Of a DNA stretch of 64,000 nucleotides, positions 44,352 to 60,199 are shown piece after piece (positions within the stretch are counted from its first letter, which is position 1; each line of letters starts with the position of its first letter). The position numbers and the translations under genes are program-made. The notes under the pieces are model-generated. The model did not search any database, was not told the origin of the DNA, and worked only from the letters and a program-made list of their open reading frames with translations. This stretch comes from Litsea cubeba (Eukaryota; Streptophyta; Magnoliopsida; Laurales; Lauraceae), in assembly GCA_012931725.1 (NCBI GenBank), contig CM022944.1, positions 11,623,448-11,687,447 of the forward strand. The letters run 5' to 3'.

Positions 44352-44829
44352 GCACTGCAGTCTAAGGAGAAAGCCAAAGAGATCAGATGATCATATGATA
44401 TTCCAAGTTTGTTTACTTTTTGCCCCCATCTTAGCTTTTTCTTCCTGGTGCCAGCGTTCCTGTTAAGGGTCCATGGTTGAAGACCCATATTCCAAATAGA
44501 GATCTTTTTCTCAGCATTTTGTTAGGTTTTGTAGTCTTTATCCTCTCCCTCCCCAGTTCTTAACAAATATAGCTATGTCGTTGTGGTGATGAATATGTTC
44601 ATCTACTCTAGTGTCTTTGTATGGGTTGGAAGGGCTCCTTGCTTACTTTGAGATGCATGGCATCTTTACAAAAGCTTATGAATACCCTTCTCTTTTCTAT
44701 TAATAGATATCATCTGTTTAAGATGTTTTTTTTTTTTTTTCATGACTCACCTCTTTTGATGAGATTTGTTCTCAACATCCATAATTCATATTTTGCTTTT
44801 GTGGGTGGTCCAAGGAATGTTTGACAATG

Positions 44830-46315
44830 CCTTTTATGTTAAAAAAAATGCACATATCTCCAAAGCGTTTAAAGGGAACTTGGTCATGGGCCACGCCATC
44901 AGAGCCTTGGGTTCAACCAAAGCAAGAGAAATCATAGTTCTAAGATTCAAAGAATATCTATGAGTGGTTTCGCTTGTAAAGGGGAGTTGGGGAAATGAAT
45001 GATGACTGCTCAAAGCATCAAAATCCTAAAAAGGAACTCATTACTAAGATAAGAATTGGATGCAATGCTTTAAAAGTACATGATTCAACAACCATTTCAA
45101 AGTTAGGTCAAATCTACCTCCTTTCTCTTTGTTGGGGTAATCTAGGATTATCTGTAACCTCAATGTTGGTAACCCTAATATCATGACTAAGGAAGTAAAA
45201 TCAACATTATGCGACAGCCATCATGTCCTTTGAGCCTGTGACACCTCTTAGACAGGCCATATATGTTTGTTGTGGTTGCAATTTGCATATTACCAATATG
45301 AGTAAATTATAATGGGCCAACAAAACAACAGGTGGACTGATTATACACATTTCATTTTGCGGAAGGCCATGACGACTGCAGTAGTTTTTGTATTGTTTAA
45401 TGATTATGTAATGGGGCACACATATGGCTGTTCAGTCTTCAACCATTTAAACTCATTACTTAACCTCTCCTGATACTCATCAGTAGCAACAGAAGTCATC
45501 AATTTCCAACATTTTCTCAACTAAGATTAGTCTTACTAGTTCTTGTAATCCCAAATTGGCATGGAAAATGGCAGAAGGTTGGCCAAATAGAGATCTGCCT
45601 TTAGAGAATCTCATAATTTGGAAGTTGTTCACCAACGAGCAGACTGCATATTGTGCTTATGCAGTCCAGCTTGTAGGGCCCACTTGGATGCACTCCTATC
45701 ATTGCGAGTAAGATAGATGGAAAGGTCTTTATACAGATGCAATCCATCAGATAATTCTAACCAAAAATACTTTTTAGATTCAATCCAGCAATGAGTAAAA
45801 CTCAAATGAGCATAAAATTGGCATCGTGCTAGACCATGGAGACAAAAAAGAGTTTCACTGATCAAAATTGAGCCCATGTAAGCCCCACGAGCCAGACAAT
45901 ACAAGCAAGGCACAGAACTACCATGTAGTGTCGCTGCATGGTAGTATGCTGTTGCGCCAATGTTAAAAACATGGGTGGGGGCCCACCTTTGGAAAATCCA
46001 AACTGCTTCCCTGTCATAAGACTGAGTATTCAAAATCTATTTCAGTGGGCCAACCGATGGATTGATTACCAGATTTCACACATAAGAGGCTCCTTCCATT
46101 TTTGCCATTAAAAAGAGGAAAGTAATGAAAGTTAATCACATATTTCAAATTTAGTTGATCCAACGGTGGCCATCTCACTAATTAATTTGAATAATAATCT
46201 AACATTTGATCACTACAATGATAATAGGGCTAACAAGAGGTTTGAATTTTCCAAAGGTGAGCCCCACCCATATTTTCAACATGGGCGCGCCGCACGGGCA
46301 GTAGGATACTTACCA
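44830..46315. other. Intergenic, no gene seen
   Basis: Short frames only, the longest 134 residues at 45629-46033 on the minus strand, with no recognisable motif. Confidence 0.4.
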
Positions 46316-46682
46316 TCTATATTACTAAAGGGATGTATATGCTTTGTGAGGATTCCTGGAGGATGACACTTGGCATGTCTTTGAGAGGGACACGTGGCAG
46401 GGACACTTGGCAGAGAGGACACCCAAGAATTCCAATCACACCCTTCCATTCCACCTACAACTCTCCATCATTTCCTAATATACAGCCAAGAATGGTGTCC
46501 CAACAAGGTTATTCGTGGCAGCGACACCCAAGAATTCCAATCACACCCTTCCATTCCGCCCACAACTCTCCATCATTTCCTAATATATATAACATTCCAA
46601 TCACACCCTTCCATTCCGCCCTTCGGTTTCCAATCAAACAGAAATGTCTTCCTACAAATCTCTATCATTTCCTTAGAATAGA

Positions 46683-49560
46683 GATGGTGGACCCCATTCA
46701 TCTGGGGTTCCACTTAAATAGGTTATGTTTGGTCAATTTATGAGGTCTATAATCATTTAATCATTTGATCTTTATCAAGCAATTCATGGGTCCCAGCCCG
46801 TATCATATTGTTTCATGGACGGTTAAAATATAGATGGTGGACCCCATTCATCTTGGGGTCCCACTTAAATAGGTTAGGTTTGGTCAATTTGAGAGGTCTA
46901 TGATCATTTGATCTTTATCAATCAATTCATTGGTCCAAGCCCGCATCATTTGATTTTATGGACGGTTAGAATTAAGATGGTGGACCCCATTTATCTGGGT
47001 CCCACTTAAAAATATTTGGTCAATTTGTTAGGTCTACGATCATTTGATCCTTTGATCTTTTTAAATCAATTCATGGGTCCCATCCCGTATAATATGGTTT
47101 TATGGACGGTTAGAATAGAGATGGTGGACCCCATTCATCTGGGGGGTTCCACTTAAATAGGTTATGTTTGGTCAATTTGTGAGGTCTATGATCATTTGAT
47201 CCTTTGATCTTTATCAAGCAATTCATGGGTCCATCACGCATCATATTGTTTCATGAATGGTTAGAATATAGATGGTGGACCCCATTCATCTTGGGGGTCC
47301 CACTTAAATAGGTTAGGTTTGGTTAATTTGAGAGGTCTATGATCATTTGTTCTTTATCAATCAATTCATGGCGGGTCCCTGCCCGCATCATTTGATTTTA
47401 TGGACAGTTAGAATAAAGATGGTGGACCCCATTCATCTGGGTCCCACTTAAAAATATTTGGTCAATTTGTTAGGTCTACGATCATTTGATCCTTTGATCT
47501 TTCTTAATCAATTCATGGGTCCCATCCCGCATAATACGATTTTATGGACGGTTAGAATAGAGATGGTGGACCCCATTCATCTGGGGGGTTCCACTTAAAT
47601 AGGTTAGGTTTGGTCAATTTGTGATGTCTATGATCATTTGATATTTATCAAGCAATTCATGGGTCCCAGCCCGTATCATATGGTTTTATGGACGGTTAGA
47701 ATATAGTTGGTGGACCCCATTCATCTTGGGGGCTCCACTTAAATTGGTTAGGTTTGGTCAATTTGTGATGTCTATGATCATTTGATCTTTATCAATCAAT
47801 TAATGGGTTCCAGCCCACATCATATGGTTTTATGGACGGTTAGATTATAGATGGTGGACCCCATTCATCTTGGTCCCACTTAAATAGGTTAGGTTTGGTC
47901 AATTTGTGAGGTCTATGATCATTTGATCTTTATCAATCAAATCATGGGTTCCAGCCCGCATCATATGGTTTTATGGACGGTTAGAATATAGATGGTGGAC
48001 CCCATTCATCTTGGTCCCACTTAAATAGGTTAGGTTTGGTCAATTTGTGAGGTCTATGATCATTTGATCATTTGATCTTTATCAATCAATTCATGGGTCC
48101 TAGCCCGCATCATATGGTTTTATGAACGGTTAGAATGGAGATGGTGGACCCCTCTCATCCGGGTCCCACTTAAATATATTAGGTCAATTTGTTAGTTCTA
48201 TGATCATTTGATCTTTTTTAATCAATTCATGCCTCACCTAAAAAATAAAACATTTGGAAAAAAAAAACATAAAGATCAAATTAGCAATAAAAAGAAGGAC
48301 TCACAAGTTTACTAATTAATAAATTTATTAAAAATAATTAATATCAGTATGTGCATTGGTGGTTCCGTGGGTTCCACTTAAATAGGTTAGGTTTGGTCAA
48401 ATTGTGAGGTCTATGATCATTTAATCTTTATCAAGCAATTCATGGGTCACAGCCCGTATCATATGATTTTATGGACAGTTAGAATATAGTTGGTGGACCC
48501 CATTTATCTTGGGGGCTCCACTTAAATAGGCTAGGTTTGGTCAATTTGTGAGGTCTATAATCATTTGATCTTTATCAATCAATTAATGGGTCCCAGCTCG
48601 AATCATATGGTTTTATGGACAGTTAGAATATAAATGGTGGACCCCATTCATCTTGGTCCCACTTAAATAGGTTAGGTTTGGTCAATTTGTGAGGTCTATG
48701 ATCATTTGATCTTTATCAATCAATTCATGGGTCCCAGCCCGCATCATATGGTTTTATGAACGGTTAGAATGGAGATGGTGGACCCCATTCATCCGGGTCC
48801 CACTTAAAAAATTTGGTCAATTTGTTAGGTCTACGATCATTTGATCCTTTGATCTTTCTTAATCAATTCATGGGTCTCATCCCGCATAATATGGTTTTAT
48901 GGACGGTTAGAATAGAGATGGTGGACCCCATTCATCTGGGGGGTTCCACTTAAATAAGTTAGGTTTGGTCAATTTGTGAGGTCTATGATCATTTGATCTT
49001 TATCAAGCAATTCATGTGTCTCAGCCCGCATCATATGGTTTTTTTGGACGGTTAGAATATAGATGGTGGACCCCATTCATCTTGGGGTCCCACTTAAATA
49101 GGTTAGGTTTGGTCAATTTGAGAGGTCTATGATCATTTGATCATTTGATCTTTATCAATCAATTAATGGGTCGCGGCCGGCATCATTTGATTTTATAGAT
49201 GGTTAGAATAAAGATGGTGGACCCCATTCATCTGGGTCTCACTTAAATATATTAGGTCAATTTGTTAGGTCTACGATCATTTGATCTTTTTAAATCAATT
49301 CATGGGTCCCATCTCGCATCATATGGTTCTATGAACGGTTAGAATGGAGATGGTGGACCTCATTCATCTTGGGGGTCCCACTTAAGTAGGTTTGGTTTGG
49401 TCAATTTGAAAGGTCTATGATCATTTGGTCATTTGATCTTTATCAATCAATTAATGGGTCACAACCCGCATTATATGATTTTATGAACAGTTAGAATAGA
49501 GATGATGGACCCCATTTATCTTGGTCCCACTTAAATATATTAGGTCACATTGTTAGATCT
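46683..49560 (+). repeat. Tandem repeat array of about 145 bp in Helitron A
   Basis: The unit begins GATGGTGGACCCCATTCATC, passes through TTAGGTTTGGTCAATTTGTG and GGTCTATGATCATTTGATC, and ends CATATGGTTTTATGGACGGT. Starts at 46683, 46833, 46976, 47120 and 47271 show a period of 143-151 bp. There are about 18-20 units in at least two subtypes (TCTTTATCAAG versus TCTTTTTAAATC). At 48232-48372 the array is interrupted by a copy of the element's own 3'-terminal region. Confidence 0.88.
48232..48372 (+). mobile_element. Internal copy of the Helitron 3' end within Helitron A
   Basis: CACCTAAAAAATAAAACATT through TTTACTAATTAATAAATTTA to TGTGCATTGGTGGTTCCGTG matches the true 3' end at 49575-49712. 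It stops at the start of the terminal stem-loop and rejoins the array at GGTTCCACTTAAATAGG. The element therefore looks like a fused dimer. Confidence 0.8.
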
Positions 49561-49734
49561 ATGATCAAAATTCATGCGTCATCTAAAAAATAAAACATTT
49601 GGAAAAAAACATAAAGATTAAATTAGCAAAAAAAAAAGGACTCATAAGTTTACTAATTAATAAATTTATTAAAAATAATTTATATCAGTCTGTGCATTTT
49701 GTGGTTTCGTGGTTATGCACGGGGTTTTGCTAGT

Positions 49735-51300
49735 ATTTCACGAAAGAAATGAGAGACTACCCAAGGAGAGAACTATAGGAATAGACTGGCCAGGAGATCT
49801 ATCCATCCCAGCCGTTGGATCGTAAGAGGTGATATAAATGAGCTCCATCTCCTATAGACAATCTATGGGTGCATGATCCTAATTGTTAAAACACTTGAGG
49901 AAAAAAAAAAAAAAAACCTCATTTTCTTAGGACTTTCCATGTGAGTCGATCTTTCGTTTAAATAGTTAAGAGTGAAGGTTAGTAAGCTGCAATCAGATTT
50001 TTCTTTCATGCACTTCGATTCATTTTCATAGGGTTAAGGGTGAAGAAATATTTTCCTTTAGGGTTGGTTTAATTAATATTTTACACGTGTGTGAAAATTT
50101 CATTTACATAATGTTGTATAGGTAAAATCTTGAAATATATATGTAAGACATGAAACTAAATATTTTGGAATCAATAAAGAATTTGCATGGTTCAGGTTAA
50201 AAATTTATAGCCACAGTTCTTGAAAAAATTTAAGAATGAGTGACAAAGTTCAAAATCACAACCTAGCTAAGGTTAACCTCTATAGGCGCCTCTTCAAACC
50301 ATGACATATGCATGTATAATGATTTCATATATACTTCTTAAAGTGTTTATGTTTTTAATTATTAGAAAATGTCCTTATGACACTTCATTTCTACATCTCA
50401 TTTACACATCACATATATGTAAATGAGTGTGCGAGACCCTACTTTCAAAAAAGATCCCTAAGAGGATTTATTATTGACCCTTATGATCTAACCAGCCATG
50501 AATCTATTTCTCCCACGAAGAAAATCTATCCCTTGGAAAAGGCCCCATGCCCAAGCAATGGTGTCCTCTTCTGAAGCAAGTTGCCCAAACTTGACACCCT
50601 AAATTCTGTTTAACAGCATTTTCACATGGCAGTATTTGCAGAAATACTGCACCCACAAGCCTGAAGTAATTGGTAGTTCTTTGACTCTATTCATTGAAAC
50701 AACCTATTATGATAGTAAACTTTCAATTGAAAAGGTAATTGATGTAAATGTCTCGTAGATTTAGCATATTAATTAAAAGCCACATCAGATGGGTACTGAT
50801 TTGTGACTTCAACCAATTTCAAACAAAAGCTTCCACAACTTAGAACCCAAGTCATTTCTCTAAAGGGGAATTTGATTTGTGATTACTTTCTTCATCTCTC
50901 CCCCAAACATCTATTACCAATCACTCTTTAAGACACCTAATGATAGTGGTAGTCCACACCATATTTAAAACACAATTGGCATTGGATGCCGTCTGCTTTG
51001 AGCTAACTCTTTCCATTGGGCTTCCTGATTGACCTAGTCACTATGGTACAATATAATGTATAAGATAATTGGTCAAAAAGGAACTACACATTCATTAGTG
51101 TTTCCTCCTACTCTCCAATTACTCAACTTTAGCTGGATTCTTGTCTTCTTCAAAGCTACCTTTATGTTACTTCATTAGCTTTGTGGGTGAGTCAAGTACT
51201 CCGTTTAAGTGAAGTTCAATGGGGGCATGGAGGCCATTAAAAGCCTGATAAGTGGGGCCCACATCCACATGTCCATTGAATCTCCCATGGGTATGTCCCC
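49735..51300. other. Spacer between the two inverted Helitrons
   Basis: About 1.6 kb of unique-looking AT-rich sequence. No gene seen. Confidence 0.45.
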
Positions 51301-51307
51301 AAAAGAG

Positions 51308-51344
51308 GAGAGAGTTATATATACATACCCTTTGCCCCAGGACA

Positions 51345-51376
<32 letters not shown>

Positions 51377-51471
51377 CTAACAAAACCCCGTGCATAAGGA
51401 GAGAGTTATATATACATACCCTTTGCCCCAGGACATGCATATATATATATACTAACAAAACCCGTGCATAA
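51308..51471. repeat. Tandem duplication spanning the 3' border of Helitron B
   Basis: GGAGAGAGTTATATATACAT, then CCTTTGCCCCAGGACATGC, a (TA)n run and CTAACAAAACCCCGTGCATAA occur twice (51308-51397 and 51398-51471). Each copy joins flanking DNA to the last 20 or so bases of the Helitron. The duplication therefore happened after insertion. Confidence 0.8.
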
Positions 51472-54400
51472 CCACGAAACCACCAAATGCACAGACTGAT
51501 ATAAATTATTTTTAATAAATTTATTAATTAGTAAACTTCTGAGTCCTTTTTTTTATTGCTAATTTGATCTTTATGTTTTTTTCCAAATGTTGAATTGATT
51601 AAGAAAGATCAAATGATCATAGACCTAACAAATTGACTTGGGACCAAGATAAATGGGGTCCATCATCTCTATTCTAACCGTTCATAAAATCATATGATGC
51701 GGGCTGTGACCCATTAATTGATTGATAAATATCAAATGATCATGGACCTCTAATTGACCAGACCTAACCTACTTAAGTAGGACCTCCAAGATGAATGAGG
51801 TCCACCATCTCCATTCTAACCGTTCATAAAACCATATGATGCGAGATGGGACCCATGAATTGATTTAAAAAGATCAAATGATCGTAGACCTATAACAAAT
51901 TGACCTAATATATTTAAGTGGGACCCAGATGAATGGGGTCCATCATCTTTATTCTAACCATCTATAAAATCAAATGATACCGGCCGGGACCCATTAATTG
52001 ATTGATAAAGATCAAATGATCAAATGATCATAAACCTCTCAAATTGACCAAACCTAACCTATTTAAGTGGGACCCCAAGATGAATGGGGTCCACCATCTA
52101 TATTCTAACCGTCCAAAAAACCATATGATGCGGGCTGAGACACATGAATTGCTTGATAAAGATCAAATGATCAAATGATCATAGACCTCACAAATTGACC
52201 AAACCTAACCTATTTAAGTGGAACCCCCCAGATGAATGGGGTCCACCATCTCTATTCTAACCGTCCATAAAATCATATTATGCGGGATGAGACCCATGAG
52301 ACCCATGAATTGATTAAGAAAGATCAAAGGATCAAATGATCGTAGACCTAACAAATTGACCAAATTTTTTAAGTTGGACCCGCATGAATGGGGTCCACCA
52401 TCTCCATTCTAACCGTTCATAAAACCATATGATGCGGGCTGGGACCCATGAATTGATTAATAAAGATCAAATGATCATAGACCTCACAAATTGACCAAAC
52501 CTAACCTATTTAAGTGGGACCAAGATGAATGGGGTCCACCATCTATATTCTAACCGTCCATAAAACCATATGATGCGAGCTGGAACTCATTAATTGATTG
52601 ATAAAGATCAAATGATCATAGACCTCACAAATTCACCAAACCTAACCTATTTAAGTGGAGCCCCCAAGATAAATGGGGTCCACCAACTATATTCTAACTG
52701 TTCATAAAACCATATGATACGAGCTGGGACATATGAATTGCTTGATAAAGATCAAATGATCATAGACCTCACAAATTGACCAAACCTAACATATTTAAGT
52801 AGAACCCACGGAACCACCAATGCACAGACTGATATGAATTATTTTTAATAAATTTATTAATTAGTAAACTTCTGAGTCCTTTTTTTTATTGCTAATTTGA
52901 TCTTTATGTTTTTTTTCCAAATGTTTTATTCTTTAGGTGAGGCATGAATTGATTAAAAAAGATCAAATGATCATAGAACTAACAAATTGACCTAATATAT
53001 TTAAGTGGGACCCGGATGAATGGGGTCCACCATCTCCATTCTAACCGTTCATAAAACCATATGATGCGAGCTGGGACCCATGAATTGATTGATAAAGATC
53101 AAATGATCAAATGATGATAGACCTCACAAATTGACCAAACCTAACCTATTTAAGTGGGACCAAGATGAATGGGGGCCACCATCTATATTCTAACCGTCCA
53201 TAAAACCATATCATGCGGGCTGGGACCCATTAATTGATTGATAAAGATCAAATAATCATAGACATCACAAATTGACCAAACCTAACCTATTTAAGTGGAG
53301 CCCTCAAGATGAATGGGGTCCACCAACTATATTCTAACCGTCCATAAAACCATATGATACGGGCTGGGACCCATGAATTGCTTGATAAATATCAAATGAT
53401 CATAGATATCACAAATTGACCAAACCTAACCTATTTAAGTGGAACCCCCAGATGAATGGGTCCACCATCTCTATTCTAACCGTCCATAAAACCGTATTAT
53501 GCAGGATGGGACCTATGAATTGATTAAGAAAGATCAAAGGATCAAATGATCGTAGACCTAACAAATTGACCAAATATTTTTAAGTGGGACCCAGATGAAT
53601 GGGGTCCACCATCTTTATTCTAACTGTCCATAAAATCAAATGATGCGGGCCGGGACCCATGAATTGATTGATAAAGAGCAAATGATCATAGACCTCTCAA
53701 ATTGACCAAACCTAACCTATTTAAGTGGGACCCCCAAGATGAATGGGGTCCACCATCTATATTCTAGCCGTCCATGCATAAAACAATATGATGCGGGTTG
53801 TGACCCATGAATTGCTTGATAAAGATCAAATGATCAAATGATTATAGACCTCACAAATTGACCAAACCTAACCTATTTAAGTGGAACCCCGCAGATGAAT
53901 GGGGTCCACCATCTCTATTCTAACCGTCCATAAAACCATACTATGCGGGATGGGACCCATGAATTGATTTAAAAAGATCAAAGGATCAAATGATCGTAGA
54001 CCTAACAAATTGACCAAATATTTTTAAGTGGGACCCAAATAAATGGGGTCCACCATCTTTATTCTAACCGTCCATAAAATCAAATGATGCGGGCCGGGAC
54101 CCGTAAATTGATTGATAAAGATCAAATGATCAAATGATCATAGACCTCTCAAATTGACCAAACCTAACCTATTTAAGTGGGACCCCCAAGATGAATGGGG
54201 TCTACCATCTATATTCTAACCGTCCATAAAACAACATTATGCGGGCTGGGACCCATGAATTGCTTGATAAAGATCAAAGGATTAAATGATCATAGACCTC
54301 ACAAAATGACCAAACATAACCTATTTAAGTGGAACCCCCCAGATGAATGGGGTCCACCATCTCTATTCTAGCCGTCCATAAAACCAAATTATGCGGGATG

Positions 54401-54813
54401 AGACCCATGAATTGATTAAGAAAGATCAAATGATCGTAGACCTAACAAATTGATCAAATATTTTTAAGTGGGAGCCAGATGAATGGGGTCCACCATCATT
54501 GAGAGATTTTAGGATAATTATTATTGGTAATAGGGATCTCATTGAGAGAGTTTAGGATAATTCAAATTTTAATCAAGCAATTTCTATTTTGGTTGGTAAT
54601 AGGGATCTTATTGAGAGATTTTAGGATAATTATTATTGGTAATAGGGATCTCATTGAGAGACTTTAGGATAATTCAAATTCTAATCAAGCAATTTCTATT
54701 TTCTAGCAGAATACCATTTTAGGATGGCTGTTGCCACGTGTCCCTCTCCAAGACATTCCAAGTGTCCTCCTTCAGGAATTCTCATGAAGTATACATCCCT
54801 TTAGTAATATAGA
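51452..54813 (-). mobile_element. Non-autonomous Helitron B, 3.36 kb
   Basis: On the minus strand it starts TCTATATTACTAAAGGGATG (54813 downward, preceded by A). It ends CGTGGTTATGCACGGGTTTT then GTTAG before a T, so the usual CTAG has become TTAG. Its first 80 bp and its body match Helitron A, but between them (54490-54720) it has a different segment with a tandem duplication of about 110 bp (GAGATTTTAGGATAATTATT). It shares the array of about 145-bp units and the internal 3'-end copy (52807-52950). Confidence 0.83.
51600..54490 (-). repeat. Tandem repeat array of about 145 bp in Helitron B
   Basis: Reverse complement of the Helitron A array, with the same alternating subtypes. Together the two arrays form an inverted repeat with arms of about 3 kb. 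Confidence 0.85.
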
Positions 54814-58102
<3,289 letters not shown>

Positions 58103-58190
58103 TGTATTGGGTAGGACAAAAGCATGTGCTTCCAGTTGCAGGCACACATTAAACAAACTTGAAACATATTAATTTGCATGGATTGTTATA

Positions 58191-60116
58191 TCAACGTAAT
58201 GCTCTTTCAACCCTGGTTTTGAACACTAGAACAAAGAGTTTTTCCATAGAGAAATACAGGAAACAACCTGTCGAGTGTGTCACAAATGATCCGAAACTCA
58301 TCCCCACGATACAATGCCAAGCAGGCCCATACGCCTTGTCAAATTCCTGTGACCATAGATTAAAATCTATTAACCGCACAAAATTGGTTGACATTACATA
58401 TAGAAAAATTATACAAGAAGGAAAAACGTTTAGCAGATAGTTTAATGCAACATATGATTAACTAACTTCTCAATTATGATAATATAGATTTGTATTTCTT
58501 TTGAGTAGTTACAAAAGTTATGCATATATTGGAATGATTCCGTTCTTCCCTTTTCTTTAATAATGGAAGAAGGACATTTTGTCTTTTTTGTTCATTGGTT
58601 TTCATCTAATTTAAAACCATGGGACCATGAATACAACTCAATTATGAAGAGAGAGAGAGAGAGAGAGAGAGTCCATGGGTTGTCAGTTGTCCTTTGTAAC
58701 ATGTGCCACAAGGACATGAGATCCTAACCGGTCATCTTATGGGGGCCTAGTCCTGCCACTGTTGGGGAATAGTTCAGTTGTCTCATTTAGTGTATAGTCC
58801 TAGTCCTAGCTCTTCAACTGGAGGACTCTCTGGGAAAACAAGATTGGGGGTTGACTTTCTTGATCATCTACTCACTCTTGTAACCGTTCTTTGATCAGAT
58901 GGCTAGGATTGCCCGTTCGGTTCCTTAAGTCTAGGGCCATTTGAAGGTAGGACCTGCCAAGTGATCAGCGTAAATGTGCACAACTCATGTATATATATAG
59001 TCATTGATCAAGACTGCCCGATAAGTTTGCAATTTATGATGCTAAGTGTAACTTGTCACTTCAAAAAATGAACAGCATCTGGCATTCTAATCACCAGATC
59101 CAAGACGTCAAATTGACATTCGAAACAAAAATTAATAAACAGCTAAATAATCATCTCCTTAGATAGGACTAGAAACTCCTGATAAAACTAAATCTTGGTG
59201 AATGTCATATTCACTACCACTCCTTGTTTTTTTGTGGAGTCAATTAGGTCCAACTCCCCAACACACACACCCACCCCAAATCACACTTGACAGGCCAAGG
59301 TACACACAGCCATCCACCAAGTCACGCTTAAAATGGCCAAGGTACACACAGCCACCCACCAAGCTACAATTAACATGGCCAAGGTAGATAGTTTTTGTCT
59401 ATTAACTGTTAAAGAATGATACAAATGCATCTGAATTAGACAACCATAGATTAATTGTTAATCTTTTCAGCTTCTTTAATGAATTAATAATCATTATCTA
59501 ATTTTTTAGATTCAATCAGACAGATTTTCAAATCTCATTTTTAGTAAATTCTAATAGGATTGTGTATAGTTTTTTTTTTTTCAGGCCAGGTCACTCAGAG
59601 TGCAATGAAGAAAACAATCTCCCAAGAAAAACAAAAGAAAAGGAAAATCACATATAACCATACTAGAGTGACTTATTTGACCTTAAAATTCAACAAACAT
59701 GAAAATGTTAGAAAATTTCTATGCCCAACACACACCTTCTTCATGTTGTAGGCCATGTGCTTGGAGCTGAACTTCTCGAGGCTATCATATGTTCGTCTTG
59801 CACACCGGAAGGCGTGTGCTTGCATGGACTCCGGCATGTCAGCTGCAATCACCTTCACCTGAAGGAACATGGCCACAGACTTTACGTTCGTCTCGATGTG
59901 TGACACCGACTTCCTCCCCTCGACGATTGCCCCTCTCAACGTTTCCCTTTGCATTGCTTGTCCCACTTCGCAGCGAGCTTTGGGCTTCCTAAGGCCACCA
60001 TTCTGTGATATGGGCTTTGTCGCCTTCGGGTCGACGTCGGATTCCGGTGTGCGTTTTCTGAAGCCAAAGTTATAGAGACTGAAGGATCCTCTCCTTTGCT
60101 TTCCATGGGTATCCAT
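58191..60116 (-). CDS. LC8-type dynein light chain family protein
   Basis: Two exons, 60116-59736 and 58346-58191, joined by a 1,389-bp GT-AG intron in phase 0, give 178 residues. The C-terminal half is the DLC/LC8 fold: VKVIAADMPESMQAHAFRCA (about residues 88-107), then SSKHMAYNMKKEFDKAYGPA across the splice site, then WHCIVGMSFGSFVTHSTGCF with the family's G-x-S-F-G-S-x-V-T-H core, and LYFSMEKLFVLVFKTR. The first 80 or so residues form a basic extension without a clear domain, longer than canonical LC8 (about 90) but usual for one plant subgroup. LC8 proteins are dimeric hubs that bind short linear motifs in many partners; flowering plants lack dynein, so a dynein-independent role is inferred. 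Start is the first ATG. Confidence 0.93.
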
Positions 60117-60168
60117 TTCTAGCCCTCTCTCCTCCTGACATGCTGCATGGTGTGGTAGTTATAAACAA

Positions 60169-60176
60169 CTTATAAG
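60169..60176 (-). promoter_or_regulatory. Possible TATA element of the LC8 gene
   Basis: CTTATAAG on the minus strand about 55 bp upstream of the chosen ATG. This is close, so the leader would be short. A second candidate, TTTATAAC, lies a few bases nearer. Confidence 0.35.
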
Positions 60177-60199
60177 CTGTGAAAGGTTCCCCTATTGAA

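Larger units (their letters stand above)
46316..49733 (+). mobile_element. Non-autonomous Helitron A, 3.42 kb
   Basis: Starts TCTATATTACTAAAGGGATG after an A and ends GTTTTGCTAG before a T, so it sits in an intact A|T target as Helitrons do. Upstream of CTAG is CGTGGTTATGCACG, a short stem-loop. There is no Rep or helicase. The body is almost entirely tandem repeats of 143-151 bp (see separate entry), preceded by three copies of AAGAATTCCAATCACACCCT (46426-46620). It is in opposite orientation to the related element at 51452-54813. Confidence 0.85.

Noticed and set aside
45629..46033. 134-residue minus-strand frame
   Set aside because: Composition and lack of any recognised motif suggest chance; no supporting splice or promoter signals.
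46683..54490. Regular repeats that could suggest a CRISPR array
   Set aside because: Units are about 145 bp with no unique spacers, in a plant nuclear context, and lie within Helitron borders.
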